A stretch of 64,000 nucleotides of DNA from JAIPAN01 sp040403555 (lineage in GTDB: Bacteria > Bacteroidota > Bacteroidia > Sphingobacteriales > Sphingobacteriaceae). Of this stretch, positions 54,403-62,876 are shown in pieces. The translations under genes and the position numbers were made by a program. How positions within the stretch are numbered: the first letter of the stretch is position 1; each line of letters opens with the position of its first letter. Under the pieces are notes generated by a model, which saw nothing but the letters and a program-made list of their open reading frames with translations, did no database searches and was not told where the DNA came from. The stretch spans positions 124,001-188,000 of the forward strand of contig JBBAKN010000004.1 in the NCBI GenBank assembly GCA_040403555.1. Direction: 5' to 3'.

Positions 54403-55677
54403 ATGAAAAGAGATAACGTTATTTTCGACCTCATTGCCGAGGAACAAAACCGCCAAGAAACCGGTATTGAACTAATTGCTTCCGAAAACTTTGTAAGCCC
54501 ACAAGTAATGGAGGCTGCAGGTTCGGTTTTAACCAATAAATATGCTGAAGGCTTGCCGGGAAAACGCTATTATGGCGGTTGTGAGGTAGTAGATGAGGTA
54601 GAGGAAATAGCCATTGAACGAGCTAAACAATTGTTTAATGCCGATTGGGTAAATGTACAGCCACACTCGGGCGCACAAGCCAATGCTGCTGTATTTTTAG
54701 CACTCTTAAAACCGGGCGATTCTATTTTAGGATTCGATTTATCGCACGGGGGGCACTTAACCCACGGTTCGCCGGTAAATTTTTCAGGAAAATATTTTAA
54801 ACCGCATTTTTACGGTGTAGAACGTGAAACGGGTTTAATTGATTATAAACAATTAGAGGCTGTAGCTCGTAAAGAAAAACCCAAGGTAATTATTTGTGGT
54901 GCTTCGGCTTATTCCAGAGAATGGGATTATGCGTTTATTCGTAAAGTAGCCGACGAGATAGGTGCCTTGGTTTTGGCCGACATTTCGCATCCATCTGGCT
55001 TAATTGCTCGTGGATTGTTGGCCGATCCACTTCCGCATTGTCATGTGGTTAGTACTACTACGCATAAAACCCTTCGTGGGCCACGTGGCGGAATGATTAT
55101 GATGGGAAAAGATTTTGAAAATCCGTTCGGGTTGACGACGCCAAAAGGTGAAATTCGTATGATGTCGTCGGTAATAGATGGAGCGGTTTTTCCAGGTACC
55201 CAAGGTGGTCCTTTAGAGCATATTATTGCTGCAAAAGCTATTGCTTTTGGGGAGGCTTTGAGCGAAAGTTACATGAAATACATTCTTCAAGTGAAGAAAA
55301 ATGCAGCAGCTATGGCCAATGCTTTGGTACAGCGTGATTATCAAATCATATCGGGCGGCACCGATAATCATTTAATGTTGCTCGATTTGCGCAATAAAAA
55401 CATTACCGGTAAAGTGGCCGAAGCGGTATTGGGGCAAGCCGGCATTACTGTAAATAAAAACATGGTGCCTTACGATGATAAATCACCTTTTGTTACCTCA
55501 GGTATACGTTTGGGCACGGCGGCTATTACTACCCGTGGTTTAATAGAAAAAGACATGGAAACCATTGTAGGCTTACTAGACGAAGCTCTTTGTGCACCGG
55601 ATAATGAAGCAAATTTAAAACGCCTTGCTACTAAAGTGTCCGATATGATGGGTGCGTACCCCTTGTACAAAGCCTAA
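54403..55677 (+). CDS. glyA: Serine hydroxymethyltransferase
   Basis: A 424-residue PLP enzyme that interconverts serine and glycine and feeds one-carbon folate metabolism. Motifs: IELIASENFVSPQVMEAAGS, NKYAEGLPGKRYYGGCEVVD, VQPHSGAQANAAVF, and the PLP-lysine Lys222 in STTTHKTLRGPRGG. Full length. 69 bases after scpA. Its terminator lies in the 3' end of the convergent ComF-family gene. Confidence 0.97.
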   Translation: MKRDNVIFDLIAEEQNRQETGIELIASENFVSPQVMEAAGSVLTNKYAEGLPGKRYYGGCEVVDEVEEIAIERAKQLFNADWVNVQPHSGAQANAAVFLALLKPGDSILGFDLSHGGHLTHGSPVNFSGKYFKPHFYGVERETGLIDYKQLEAVARKEKPKVIICGASAYSREWDYAFIRKVADEIGALVLADISHPSGLIARGLLADPLPHCHVVSTTTHKTLRGPRGGMIMMGKDFENPFGLTTPKGEIRMMSSVIDGAVFPGTQGGPLEHIIAAKAIAFGEALSESYMKYILQVKKNAAAMANALVQRDYQIISGGTDNHLMLLDLRNKNITGKVAEAVLGQAGITVNKNMVPYDDKSPFVTSGIRLGTAAITTRGLIEKDMETIVGLLDEALCAPDNEANLKRLATKVSDMMGAYPLYKA

Positions 55678-55690
55678 TTACTAGTCAACA

Positions 55691-56389
55691 TTATTCTGCA
55701 AAAGCCAGGGCACACACACTTACTTGTACCCTGGCTTTTTCTTGAAGTGTTACTATGCAAGCTTCTAACGTTGCTCCGGTAGTAATTACATCATCTACGA
55801 GTAAAATGTGTTTCCCTTCTAGTTCTGCTGGGTTTGTTATTTCAAACGCATCTTGTAGGTTTTCATAGCGTGCAAATCTCGATTTTTTTGTTTGCGTTTC
55901 AGTAAACAAGGCCCTTTTTAGCACATTATCTAATACCAAACAGCCCAAACTTTTGCTTAAGCCCTCGGCCAAGCAAGTACTCTGATTATAGCCTCTACTT
56001 TTTAATTTTTTAGGATGTAATGGTACAGGTATCAGGACATCGGGGCGAATAAATGTGACCGATTTAAGTAGTTCTTGCCCATATAATTCGCCCATGCGCA
56101 CTGCCAACTCCGGGCGTTTGTTGTACTTGATGTTATGGAGTAAGTGTTGTACCCTATTTCCTTTACGGAAATGAAGAAAAGCACCTGCCTGTTTAATGGG
56201 CACTCTGCCCCAAAACTGCTTCACTACTTTATTCTCAGCATCTTTATGAAAATTCGTTTTAGGCAAGCTATACAAGCAGGCAAGGCATATTTCTACTTCG
56301 CCGGGGTAAAGGTTTTTGCCGCAAGCACCACATAATTGGGGGAAAAAGAGTCCGAAAAAATCGCGAAGATACGTAGTTAGGATACCCAT
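55691..56389 (-). CDS. ComF-family phosphoribosyltransferase-like protein
   Basis: 232 residues from the ATG at 56389; a TTG at 56398 is in frame. Zinc-finger-like cysteines at the N-terminus (CGACGKNLYPGE and CLAC) are followed by a PRTase domain with IPVPLHPKKLKSRGYNQS and the PRPP-binding loop ILLVDDVITTGATLEA. ComF proteins help DNA uptake in competent bacteria; in non-competent ones the role is unclear. Convergent with glyA. Confidence 0.92.
   Translation of the reverse strand: MGILTTYLRDFFGLFFPQLCGACGKNLYPGEVEICLACLYSLPKTNFHKDAENKVVKQFWGRVPIKQAGAFLHFRKGNRVQHLLHNIKYNKRPELAVRMGELYGQELLKSVTFIRPDVLIPVPLHPKKLKSRGYNQSTCLAEGLSKSLGCLVLDNVLKRALFTETQTKKSRFARYENLQDAFEITNPAELEGKHILLVDDVITTGATLEACIVTLQEKARVQVSVCALAFAE
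55700..55739. terminator. Terminator hairpin inside the 3' end of the ComF-family gene
   Basis: An 11-base-pair stem (55700-55710 with 55729-55739) with an 18-base loop and a T-run on the + strand, 22 bases after the glyA stop. It lies within the last codons of the ComF-family gene, so the coding sequence doubles as the glyA terminator. Confidence 0.75.
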
Positions 56390-56430
56390 ATTAGCCAATT
56401 GTTTTTAGCTAAAAAGGATTTTTAACGAAA

Positions 56431-57477
56431 TTATTGTTCTTTAATGGCCAACTGCCCGCAAGCAGCATCAATATCCTTACCTCTACTGCGACGAATATTG
56501 GTAATTATACCTTGGCTTTTTAAGTACTCGGCAAAGGCTTCAATTTTATCCACTTCGGCATTTTTAAAATCAGCTAAGGATATGGGGTTGTATTCTATGA
56601 GGTTTACCTTGCAGGGTACGTGTTTGCAAAAGCGGGCTAATTCTTGCGCATCGCTCAGTTCGTCGTTAAAGTTGTTAAATACAATGTATTCGTAGGTAAC
56701 CGGGTTTTTGGTTTTGGCAAAGTAATATTTTAGTGCTTCGGCTAAGGCGCTTAGGCTATTTTGCTCATTAATGGGCATAATTTCATTGCGCTTTGCATCA
56801 TTGGCCGCATGTAGGGAGAGGGCCAAATTGCATTTCACCCCGTCATCGCCTAATTTTTTAATCATTTTGGCAATACCTGCCGTAGAAAGGGTAATGCGTT
56901 TATACGACATGTTTAGCCCATCTTCGGCAGTAATGCGCTCGATAGACCGCAGTACGTTGGCGTAATTTAATAAGGGTTCGCCCATGCCCATATATACAAT
57001 ATTTGTGAGTGCAAGGTTATATTGTTGCTCGGCTTGCTTGGCAATTAATACTACTTGATCATAAATTTCGTCGGCATTTAGGTTGCGCTTACGCTCCATA
57101 TAACCTGTAGCACAAAATTTACACGTGAGGCTACAACCCACCTGCGAACTGACACAAGCGGTCATACGTTCGGTGGTTGGTATGAGCACCCCTTCTACTA
57201 AGTTTCCATCATACAATTTAAAACTATTTTTTATCGTTCTATCTTCACTGATCTGCGATTGATGAATTTTCACCGCACAAATTTCAAATTGTGCCTTTAA
57301 CGTTTCTCTTAACGCTTTTGATAGGTTGCTCATCTCCTCAAAATCCGTGCAGGCTTTTTCCCAGAGCCATTGATATACTTGCTTGGCCCTAAAGCCAGGC
57401 TCGCCGAATGCCATTAATTGCGTTTGCAATTCGGCTAGTGTCAGGCTACGGATATCGATACGTTTGGGTGTTTCCAT
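56431..57477 (-). CDS. rlmN: 23S rRNA/tRNA adenine-C2 methyltransferase RlmN
   Basis: A 348-residue radical-SAM enzyme that methylates A2503 of 23S rRNA and A37 of some tRNAs. The cluster cysteines are Cys115, 119 and 122 (CSLTCKFC). The catalytic C-terminal cysteine is Cys340 (AACGQL), and the N-terminal HhH-like domain is present. 41 bases upstream of the ComF-family gene on the same strand. Confidence 0.96.
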   Translation of the reverse strand: METPKRIDIRSLTLAELQTQLMAFGEPGFRAKQVYQWLWEKACTDFEEMSNLSKALRETLKAQFEICAVKIHQSQISEDRTIKNSFKLYDGNLVEGVLIPTTERMTACVSSQVGCSLTCKFCATGYMERKRNLNADEIYDQVVLIAKQAEQQYNLALTNIVYMGMGEPLLNYANVLRSIERITAEDGLNMSYKRITLSTAGIAKMIKKLGDDGVKCNLALSLHAANDAKRNEIMPINEQNSLSALAEALKYYFAKTKNPVTYEYIVFNNFNDELSDAQELARFCKHVPCKVNLIEYNPISLADFKNAEVDKIEAFAEYLKSQGIITNIRRSRGKDIDAACGQLAIKEQ

Positions 57478-57484
57478 GGGTGTA

Positions 57485-57492
57485 CAAACATA
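57485..57492 (-). promoter_or_regulatory. -7 promoter box (TATGTTTG) of rlmN
   Basis: Minus-strand TAnnTTTG match that ends 7 bases before the rlmN ATG at 57477. The rest of this 153-base divergent gap is AT-rich with no other clear signal. Confidence 0.5.
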
Positions 57493-57630
57493 TTAATAAA
57501 AAAGTTTAACCTTATAAAATCATGCAAATACGTGAAAGAAAACATTTTTATATTATTTTTAAGCGAATTATTAGTATACACAACTCCCCTTTAATTAGCT
57601 ACGACCCAAGCAAAGATGGAGTGAACACTT

Positions 57631-58812
57631 ATGAGCATGCTTAAGTATTTTACTGCAGATTATGTATTACCAGTTTCATCTGCTCCTTTACCCAAAGGAG
57701 TGGTAGTGATGAACGATATTGGAGAAGTAATAGCCCTCTATCCGCACAACCACGCAGAAGTAATGGGTAAGCCCCTTCAACAGTTCAAAGGTATTTTGGT
57801 TCCGGGTTTTATAAACACCCATTGCCATATAGAATTGGCCCATTTAAAGGGCCAGCTTAAAAAGAAATCGGGGCTAATTGAATTTATTAAGGGCGTAGTA
57901 TCCTTACGTAATTTTGATGAAACTGAAATACATGCAGCCATGCAAAAGGCCGACGATGAGATGTATGCAAATGGCATTGTGGCTGTTGGGGATATTTCAA
58001 ATACCTCGATTTCTAACTTGGTAAAAGAAAAAAGCAAAATTTTTTATCACACCTTTATCGAGCTTATTGGTATCCAACCAGAACAAGCAAAAACTATTTT
58101 TGATGCTGGGAAGGAATTGAAAGGAGCTTTTGGTGATCAATCTGTTTCTATTACTCCGCATGCTCCATATTCGGTAAGTAAAGAATTGGTTCGCTTAATT
58201 GAACATTATTGCAAACATAGGCCAAACTTATTTAGCATACATAACCAAGAGAGCGATGAGGAGAACGAATTTTATCGGTATAAGACCGGTAAATTTTTGG
58301 ATTTGTTCGATTTTTTTAAGCAAGACATTAGTTTTTTAAGGCCCCAAGCTCGAAATTCTTTGCAACATTTTTTCCCATCTTTTCCGAAAAATCAGCGCAT
58401 TTTATTGGTTCATAATACGTATACAAGTGCAAAAGATCTCTATTTTGTAAAACGGTTTCCGCAAGAGGTATTTTGGTGTTTTTGCCCAAAAGCCAATTTA
58501 TATATTGAAAATAGGTTGCCCAAAGTAGATTTGTTTTTACAAGATCATTTTAAGGTTACACTCGGAACCGACAGTTATGCATCTAACGATAGTTTATGCA
58601 TTCTTTCTGAAATAAAAACCTTACACGAGCATTTCCCGCACTTGCAATTAACCGATACTATTAAATGGGCAACGCTCAATGGAGCTCAATACCTGGGGCT
58701 GGATACCTGCTTGGGTACCTTAGAAAAAGGTAAACAACCCGGGCTAAATCTAATTATGTATACACACGAACTTTCGTTAACGCCAAGTTCAACTATTAAA
58801 AAGCTAGTTTAA
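57631..58812 (+). CDS. Amidohydrolase-superfamily deaminase-like protein
   Basis: A 393-residue TIM-barrel metal hydrolase of the TRZ/ATZ/cytosine-deaminase type. Metal-site motifs: PGFINTHCHIELAHLKG (HxH), a mid SIHNQESDEENEFY and ILLVHNTYTS (His), and VTLGTDSYASNDSLCI (Asp). The N-terminal composite beta domain is present. Possible substrates include nucleobases, adenosine-type or futalosine-type compounds, but nothing in the neighbourhood decides. ATG at 57637 is an alternative start. Confidence 0.85.
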   Translation: MSMLKYFTADYVLPVSSAPLPKGVVVMNDIGEVIALYPHNHAEVMGKPLQQFKGILVPGFINTHCHIELAHLKGQLKKKSGLIEFIKGVVSLRNFDETEIHAAMQKADDEMYANGIVAVGDISNTSISNLVKEKSKIFYHTFIELIGIQPEQAKTIFDAGKELKGAFGDQSVSITPHAPYSVSKELVRLIEHYCKHRPNLFSIHNQESDEENEFYRYKTGKFLDLFDFFKQDISFLRPQARNSLQHFFPSFPKNQRILLVHNTYTSAKDLYFVKRFPQEVFWCFCPKANLYIENRLPKVDLFLQDHFKVTLGTDSYASNDSLCILSEIKTLHEHFPHLQLTDTIKWATLNGAQYLGLDTCLGTLEKGKQPGLNLIMYTHELSLTPSSTIKKLV

Positions 58813-58860
58813 GCGTATTTTAAATTTGGCAGTTTGCTACGAAAGCATCAACTTTACTAG

Positions 58861-59808
58861 GTGAACGCAATACAAAAACTTTTTGCTATTCAATACCCCA
58901 TTTTACAGGGTGGCTTGGCCTGGTGTAGCGGCTGGCGCTTGGCTTCGGCAGTTTCTAATGCCGGTGGATTAGGCCTTATTGGTGCCGGATCTATGTATCC
59001 TGATGTGTTGCGTGAACATATCCAAAAATGTAAAAAAGCCACCAATAAACCTTTTGGGGTTAACATTCCTTTACTCTACCCCAATATGGAAGACTTGGTG
59101 GAGGTAATTTTACAAGAGAAAGTAAAAATTGTATTTAGCTCGGCGGGCAATCCGGCTACATGGACCCCCTTATTTAAGGAAAACCACATGACCGTAGCCC
59201 ATGTAGTATCTAACGTGAAATTTGCGCAAAAAGCCGCAGCTTGTGGGGTAGATGCGGTGGTTGCTGAAGGTTTTGAGGCCGGTGGACATAATGGGCGTGA
59301 GGAAACTACTACACTTTGCTTAATTCCGATGGTACGTGAGGCCATTGATTTGCCTTTAGTAGCTGCCGGTGGTATTGCTAGTGGAAAATCGATGTTGGCT
59401 GCCATGGCCCTTGGTGCCGATGGCGTTCAAGTAGGTTCTCGGTTTGCCGTCGCTAAAGAATCATCGGCACACGAAAATTTTAAGCAGGCCGTATTAGCCG
59501 CACAAGAAGGCGATACCAAACTCCGCTTAAAATCGCTGGTGCCAGTACGTTTATTAAAAAACGATTTTGCGCTTCGGGTAGCCGAGGCAGAGGCCAATGG
59601 GGCAAGCCCTCAAGAATTGGAGGCTTTATTGGGACGTGCTAGAGCTAAAAAAGGCATGTTCGAAGGCGATTTATTTGAAGGAGAGTTGGAGATAGGCCAA
59701 GTATCGGCCATGTTAGACCGAGTAGAATCGGCCGAGGATATTTTACAAGCTATTTGGCAAGAATTTTTAGCAGAAAAAAATCGGTTATCGCAGCTCGATT
59801 TAACTTAA
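58861..59808 (+). CDS. Nitronate monooxygenase / enoyl-reductase-like FMN protein
   Basis: A 315-residue TIM-barrel flavoprotein (2-nitropropane dioxygenase family) starting with GTG. Motifs: YPILQGGLAWCSGWRLASAV, SNAGGLGLIGAGSM, GVDAVVAEGFEAGGHNGREE with the catalytic-type histidine, VAAGGIASGKSMLAAMALGA and GVQVGSRF. It may oxidise nitronates or be a FabK-like enoyl-ACP reductase; the sequence does not decide. One base before the acylphosphatase gene. Confidence 0.88.
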   Translation: MNAIQKLFAIQYPILQGGLAWCSGWRLASAVSNAGGLGLIGAGSMYPDVLREHIQKCKKATNKPFGVNIPLLYPNMEDLVEVILQEKVKIVFSSAGNPATWTPLFKENHMTVAHVVSNVKFAQKAAACGVDAVVAEGFEAGGHNGREETTTLCLIPMVREAIDLPLVAAGGIASGKSMLAAMALGADGVQVGSRFAVAKESSAHENFKQAVLAAQEGDTKLRLKSLVPVRLLKNDFALRVAEAEANGASPQELEALLGRARAKKGMFEGDLFEGELEIGQVSAMLDRVESAEDILQAIWQEFLAEKNRLSQLDLT

Positions 59809-59809
59809 C

Positions 59810-60088
59810 ATGAAAAATCTACACATACATATTCGCGGAAAAGTACAATGTGTTTTTTTTAGAGCCAGTACTAAAGCCACTGCCGATTTTTTAGGAATAA
59901 AGGGCTGGGTAAAAAATGTACCCGATGGTAGTGTAGAAATTGAAGCTGAAGGCGATGACTTTGCCCTCGACGAATTTTTAACCTTTTGCAAGCGTGGTCC
60001 AGATGATGCGGTGGTAGAAAAAGTAACGATAGATGAAGTCCAATTGAAAAACTATCGTAATTTTGAATTGCTTAAAAAGTTCTTTTAA
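59810..60088 (+). CDS. Acylphosphatase
   Basis: A 92-residue protein of standard length. The signature has the catalytic arginine (Arg18) and asparagine (Asn36): GKVQCVFFR and GWVKNVPDGSVEIEAEG. Cys14 stands where the family normally has glycine in the VQGV loop. Hydrolyses carboxyl-phosphate bonds. One base after the nitronate monooxygenase-like gene; 17 bases before a flippase. Confidence 0.92.
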   Translation: MKNLHIHIRGKVQCVFFRASTKATADFLGIKGWVKNVPDGSVEIEAEGDDFALDEFLTFCKRGPDDAVVEKVTIDEVQLKNYRNFELLKKFF

Positions 60089-60105
60089 ACCTATAAATCC
60101 GAGTA

Positions 60106-61608
60106 TTGTCAACAGCCAGAAAATTTGCTAGCCAAACCGCTATATATGGAATAAGCACCGTGTTTTCTAGGGTGCTTAACTTTTTTTTAACTCCCATTTA
60201 TGTGCGGGTATATCCGGTTAAAGCATACGGTATTTTCACCACCATGTACAGTTGGGCCTCTTTGCTCAATGCTCTGCTTTCTTTCGGCATGGAAACCACG
60301 TTTTTTAGGTATTTAAATAAAGAAGAACACCGAAAAGAGGAGGTTTACCAGAATACGTTTTTCTTCATTTTTAGTTTGGCCGCCTCCTTTGGCTTATTTG
60401 CATTACTTTTTGTGGGCGATATTGCCGCTTGGATGCAACGAGATACAGCGTATAGCAATCCCGATTTCGGCCGCTATGTACAGTACTTTATTTATATCTT
60501 AATGCTCGATGCATTAAGTGTAATACCATTTGCCAAGCTTAGGGCCGATGGCCGAGCCAAACGATACGGGTTGCTTAAATTCTTAAACGTACTGGTTTTT
60601 GTATCCCTAAACCTCTTTTTTATTTACGGCATTCCACATATTATTCAAAACCAATTGCCAGGTGCTCATTTTCTAGCGTCGTGGTTTAGGCCGGGTTGGG
60701 TAGGGTACGTATTTCTATCTAATTTATTTGCCAGTGCTTTTGTATTAATGCTACTCATTCCCGAATTACTTCAATTAAAACTCCGAATAAATTGGCGTAT
60801 GATTGGCCAAATGCTATCCTACAGCTGGCCGGTTCTCATTGCCAATATCTCCTTTATTATCAATGAAAATATTGATAAGATTTTTTTAGGTCGCCTATTG
60901 CCAGAGGCTATTAGCCAACAAGAAGTTGGTATTTATGGCGCTTGCTGCAAGTTGGCCATTTTCTTAAGCATCTTTATTCAGGCTTTTAGGCTAGGGTCGG
61001 AACCTTTCTTTTTTAGCCACGCTAAAAATGCTAATGCCAAAGAAACATATGCCCGAATTATGCATTATTTTGTGTTAGCGGTTTGCATCATCACCCTTAG
61101 TTTAGTAGCCAATATAGAGCTGCTTAAGTACTTTATTAAAGGTCATGCCGATGAGCAAGCCTTATATTGGTCGGGCTTAAAAATTGTACCTGTATTATTG
61201 TTTGCTTATGTGTTTTTAGGCGTGTACATGAATTTATCTATTTGGTATAAACTATCCGACCAAACCCGGTATGGCTTATATATTTCGGGAGTAGGCGCTG
61301 CGCTAACCATTGGTCTAAATATTTGGCTCATTCCACACTACAGCTATGTAGCCTCTGCATGGATTACATTACTGGCCTACCTCAGTATGTCGGTATTTTC
61401 CTATATACTCGGCCAAAAAAATTACCCCATACCTTACCGTTTAAAACGCAATACAGCCTATATTTTGTTGGCTATTGTGCTAGTTTGGCTCTCATTTACA
61501 GTATTTAACATGAACATTTTTATAGGTAATGGCTTATTGCTAGCCTATATTTTGGTAGTTTATTGGTTCGAGCAAAAAGAAGTAAGGGCAATCTTAAAAC
61601 GTGTATAA
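60106..61608 (+). CDS. Polysaccharide biosynthesis flippase (MOP superfamily)
   Basis: A 500-residue, twelve-to-fourteen-helix membrane protein starting with TTG at 60106. The N-terminus STARKFASQTAIYGISTVFS and RVLNFFLTPIYVRVYPVKAY is the usual opening of this flippase group in Bacteroidota. A conserved IANISFIINENIDKIFLGRL in the middle supports the call. Probably flips a lipid-linked glycan; it lies before dut and not in a glycosyltransferase cluster. Confidence 0.9.
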   Translation: MSTARKFASQTAIYGISTVFSRVLNFFLTPIYVRVYPVKAYGIFTTMYSWASLLNALLSFGMETTFFRYLNKEEHRKEEVYQNTFFFIFSLAASFGLFALLFVGDIAAWMQRDTAYSNPDFGRYVQYFIYILMLDALSVIPFAKLRADGRAKRYGLLKFLNVLVFVSLNLFFIYGIPHIIQNQLPGAHFLASWFRPGWVGYVFLSNLFASAFVLMLLIPELLQLKLRINWRMIGQMLSYSWPVLIANISFIINENIDKIFLGRLLPEAISQQEVGIYGACCKLAIFLSIFIQAFRLGSEPFFFSHAKNANAKETYARIMHYFVLAVCIITLSLVANIELLKYFIKGHADEQALYWSGLKIVPVLLFAYVFLGVYMNLSIWYKLSDQTRYGLYISGVGAALTIGLNIWLIPHYSYVASAWITLLAYLSMSVFSYILGQKNYPIPYRLKRNTAYILLAIVLVWLSFTVFNMNIFIGNGLLLAYILVVYWFEQKEVRAILKRV

Positions 61609-61611
61609 GCA

Positions 61612-62046
61612 ATGACGATTAACATTATCAATACCTCTACAAATCCGCTACCTATCTACGAAACTTCCGCTTCTGCCGGTATGGATCTACGAGCTAACCT
61701 AGCACAAGAAGTGGTACTAAAACCCATGGATCGTTTATTAATTCCAACGGGCTTATTTATGGAAATTCCTTTAGGTTTTGAAGCCCAAATAAGACCCAGA
61801 AGTGGTTTGGCATTTAAACACGGCATTACCGTTTTAAATAGTCCCGGAACTATAGATGCCGACTATCGGGGTGAGCTTAAAATTTTATTAATTAATTTCT
61901 CTGCAAGCGATTTTACCATTCAGCATGGCGATAGAATTGCTCAACTGATTATTGCTAAACACGAAACAGTTGCTTGGTGCGAAGTGAAAGAGCTAGGTGC
62001 TACTACCCGAGGTATCGGTGGTTATGGCCATACTGGTGTTTCTTAA
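61612..62046 (+). CDS. dut: dUTP diphosphatase
   Basis: A 144-residue trimeric dUTPase; keeps uracil out of DNA. Motifs 1-5 visible: SAGMDLRANL, RPRSGLAFKHG, LNSPGTIDADYRGELK, GDRIAQLIIAK and the C-terminal arm RGIGGYGHTG. Three bases after the flippase gene. Confidence 0.96.
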   Translation: MTINIINTSTNPLPIYETSASAGMDLRANLAQEVVLKPMDRLLIPTGLFMEIPLGFEAQIRPRSGLAFKHGITVLNSPGTIDADYRGELKILLINFSASDFTIQHGDRIAQLIIAKHETVAWCEVKELGATTRGIGGYGHTGVS

Positions 62047-62071
62047 TTTATTTTTTCAGACATTTGTGCCC

Positions 62072-62857
62072 ATGATTCTTCGCCCATATCATTTGACCTT
62101 GCTGTTTTTATGTAGTGTATTGCTACTTAGTTTAGCCGGATGTTCGGCAAGAAAAAAAGCAATTGATGTAGATAAACTGGCAATTCAGCGCAGCAATGCT
62201 GAAAAGTTAGCGGCCATTGAACAAACTCTAGTACGTTTTGATAGGTTATCTATAAAGTCGAAGGCTAGCATAAGTTTAGACGGCAACTCGAACGATGTAA
62301 GTGTAGCCATCAAAATAGAGAACGATAAAAAAATATGGATTTCGGTAACTGCCATAGCCGGTCTAGAAGTTGCTCGGATGCTCATCACACCTGATAGCAT
62401 TAAAATTATCAATCGTTTAGAGAGTGTTTACATAAAAAAACCGTTCAGTTATATACACGATTATACCAATCCTCAAGTGAATTTCGGCACGCTACAAGCC
62501 ATGCTGGTAGGCAATATATGGCCCGAAATTTTTAAACAAACACATGAAATAAGCACCAAAGATTCCCTGGTACAGCTACTAGGTAATCTGAGCAGCATTC
62601 AATACGACATTCGGTTTAACGAAGCCTTGAAAATGAAAAACTTACACTTGCTAGACGCTTCAGCTAAGCAAGAATTACAGGTTGGTTATACTGATTTTTG
62701 GGATGAAGGTGGACAATTACTACCACATGTACTTAAGTTAAGTTCGTTGGTGGGCGCTAAATCGGTTCAGGCAGAATTGAAATATACCAAAATAGAAAAA
62801 GATACCCCGTTGGATTTTCCATTTAATGTTCCCAAACGATTTTCAGTAAAAAACTAA
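62072..62857 (+). CDS. DUF4292-family lipoprotein
   Basis: 261 residues from the ATG at 62072, which gives a lipoprotein signal ending LLSLAGC; the in-frame extension from 61997 lies in dut. The body, with FDRLSIKSKASISLDGNSND, KKIWISVTAIAGLEVARMLI and DSIKIINRLESVYIKKPFSY, matches DUF4292, a LolB/LolA-like beta-fold. Such proteins are thought to handle lipid or lipoprotein in the outer envelope; not shown. It sits just before the EnvC-like gene, as is usual. Confidence 0.86.
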   Translation: MILRPYHLTLLFLCSVLLLSLAGCSARKKAIDVDKLAIQRSNAEKLAAIEQTLVRFDRLSIKSKASISLDGNSNDVSVAIKIENDKKIWISVTAIAGLEVARMLITPDSIKIINRLESVYIKKPFSYIHDYTNPQVNFGTLQAMLVGNIWPEIFKQTHEISTKDSLVQLLGNLSSIQYDIRFNEALKMKNLHLLDASAKQELQVGYTDFWDEGGQLLPHVLKLSSLVGAKSVQAELKYTKIEKDTPLDFPFNVPKRFSVKN

Positions 62858-62864
62858 TTTTAAA

Positions 62865-62872
62865 TACATTTG
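62865..62872 (+). promoter_or_regulatory. -7 promoter box (TACATTTG) of the EnvC-like gene
   Basis: Perfect TAnnTTTG match that ends 4 bases before the ATG at 62877. Confidence 0.55.
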
Positions 62873-62876
62873 CGGC

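Noticed and set aside
59076..59405. A 109-codon minus-strand open frame inside the nitronate monooxygenase-like gene
   Set aside because: Opposite to conserved FMN-binding motifs; no recognisable protein features.
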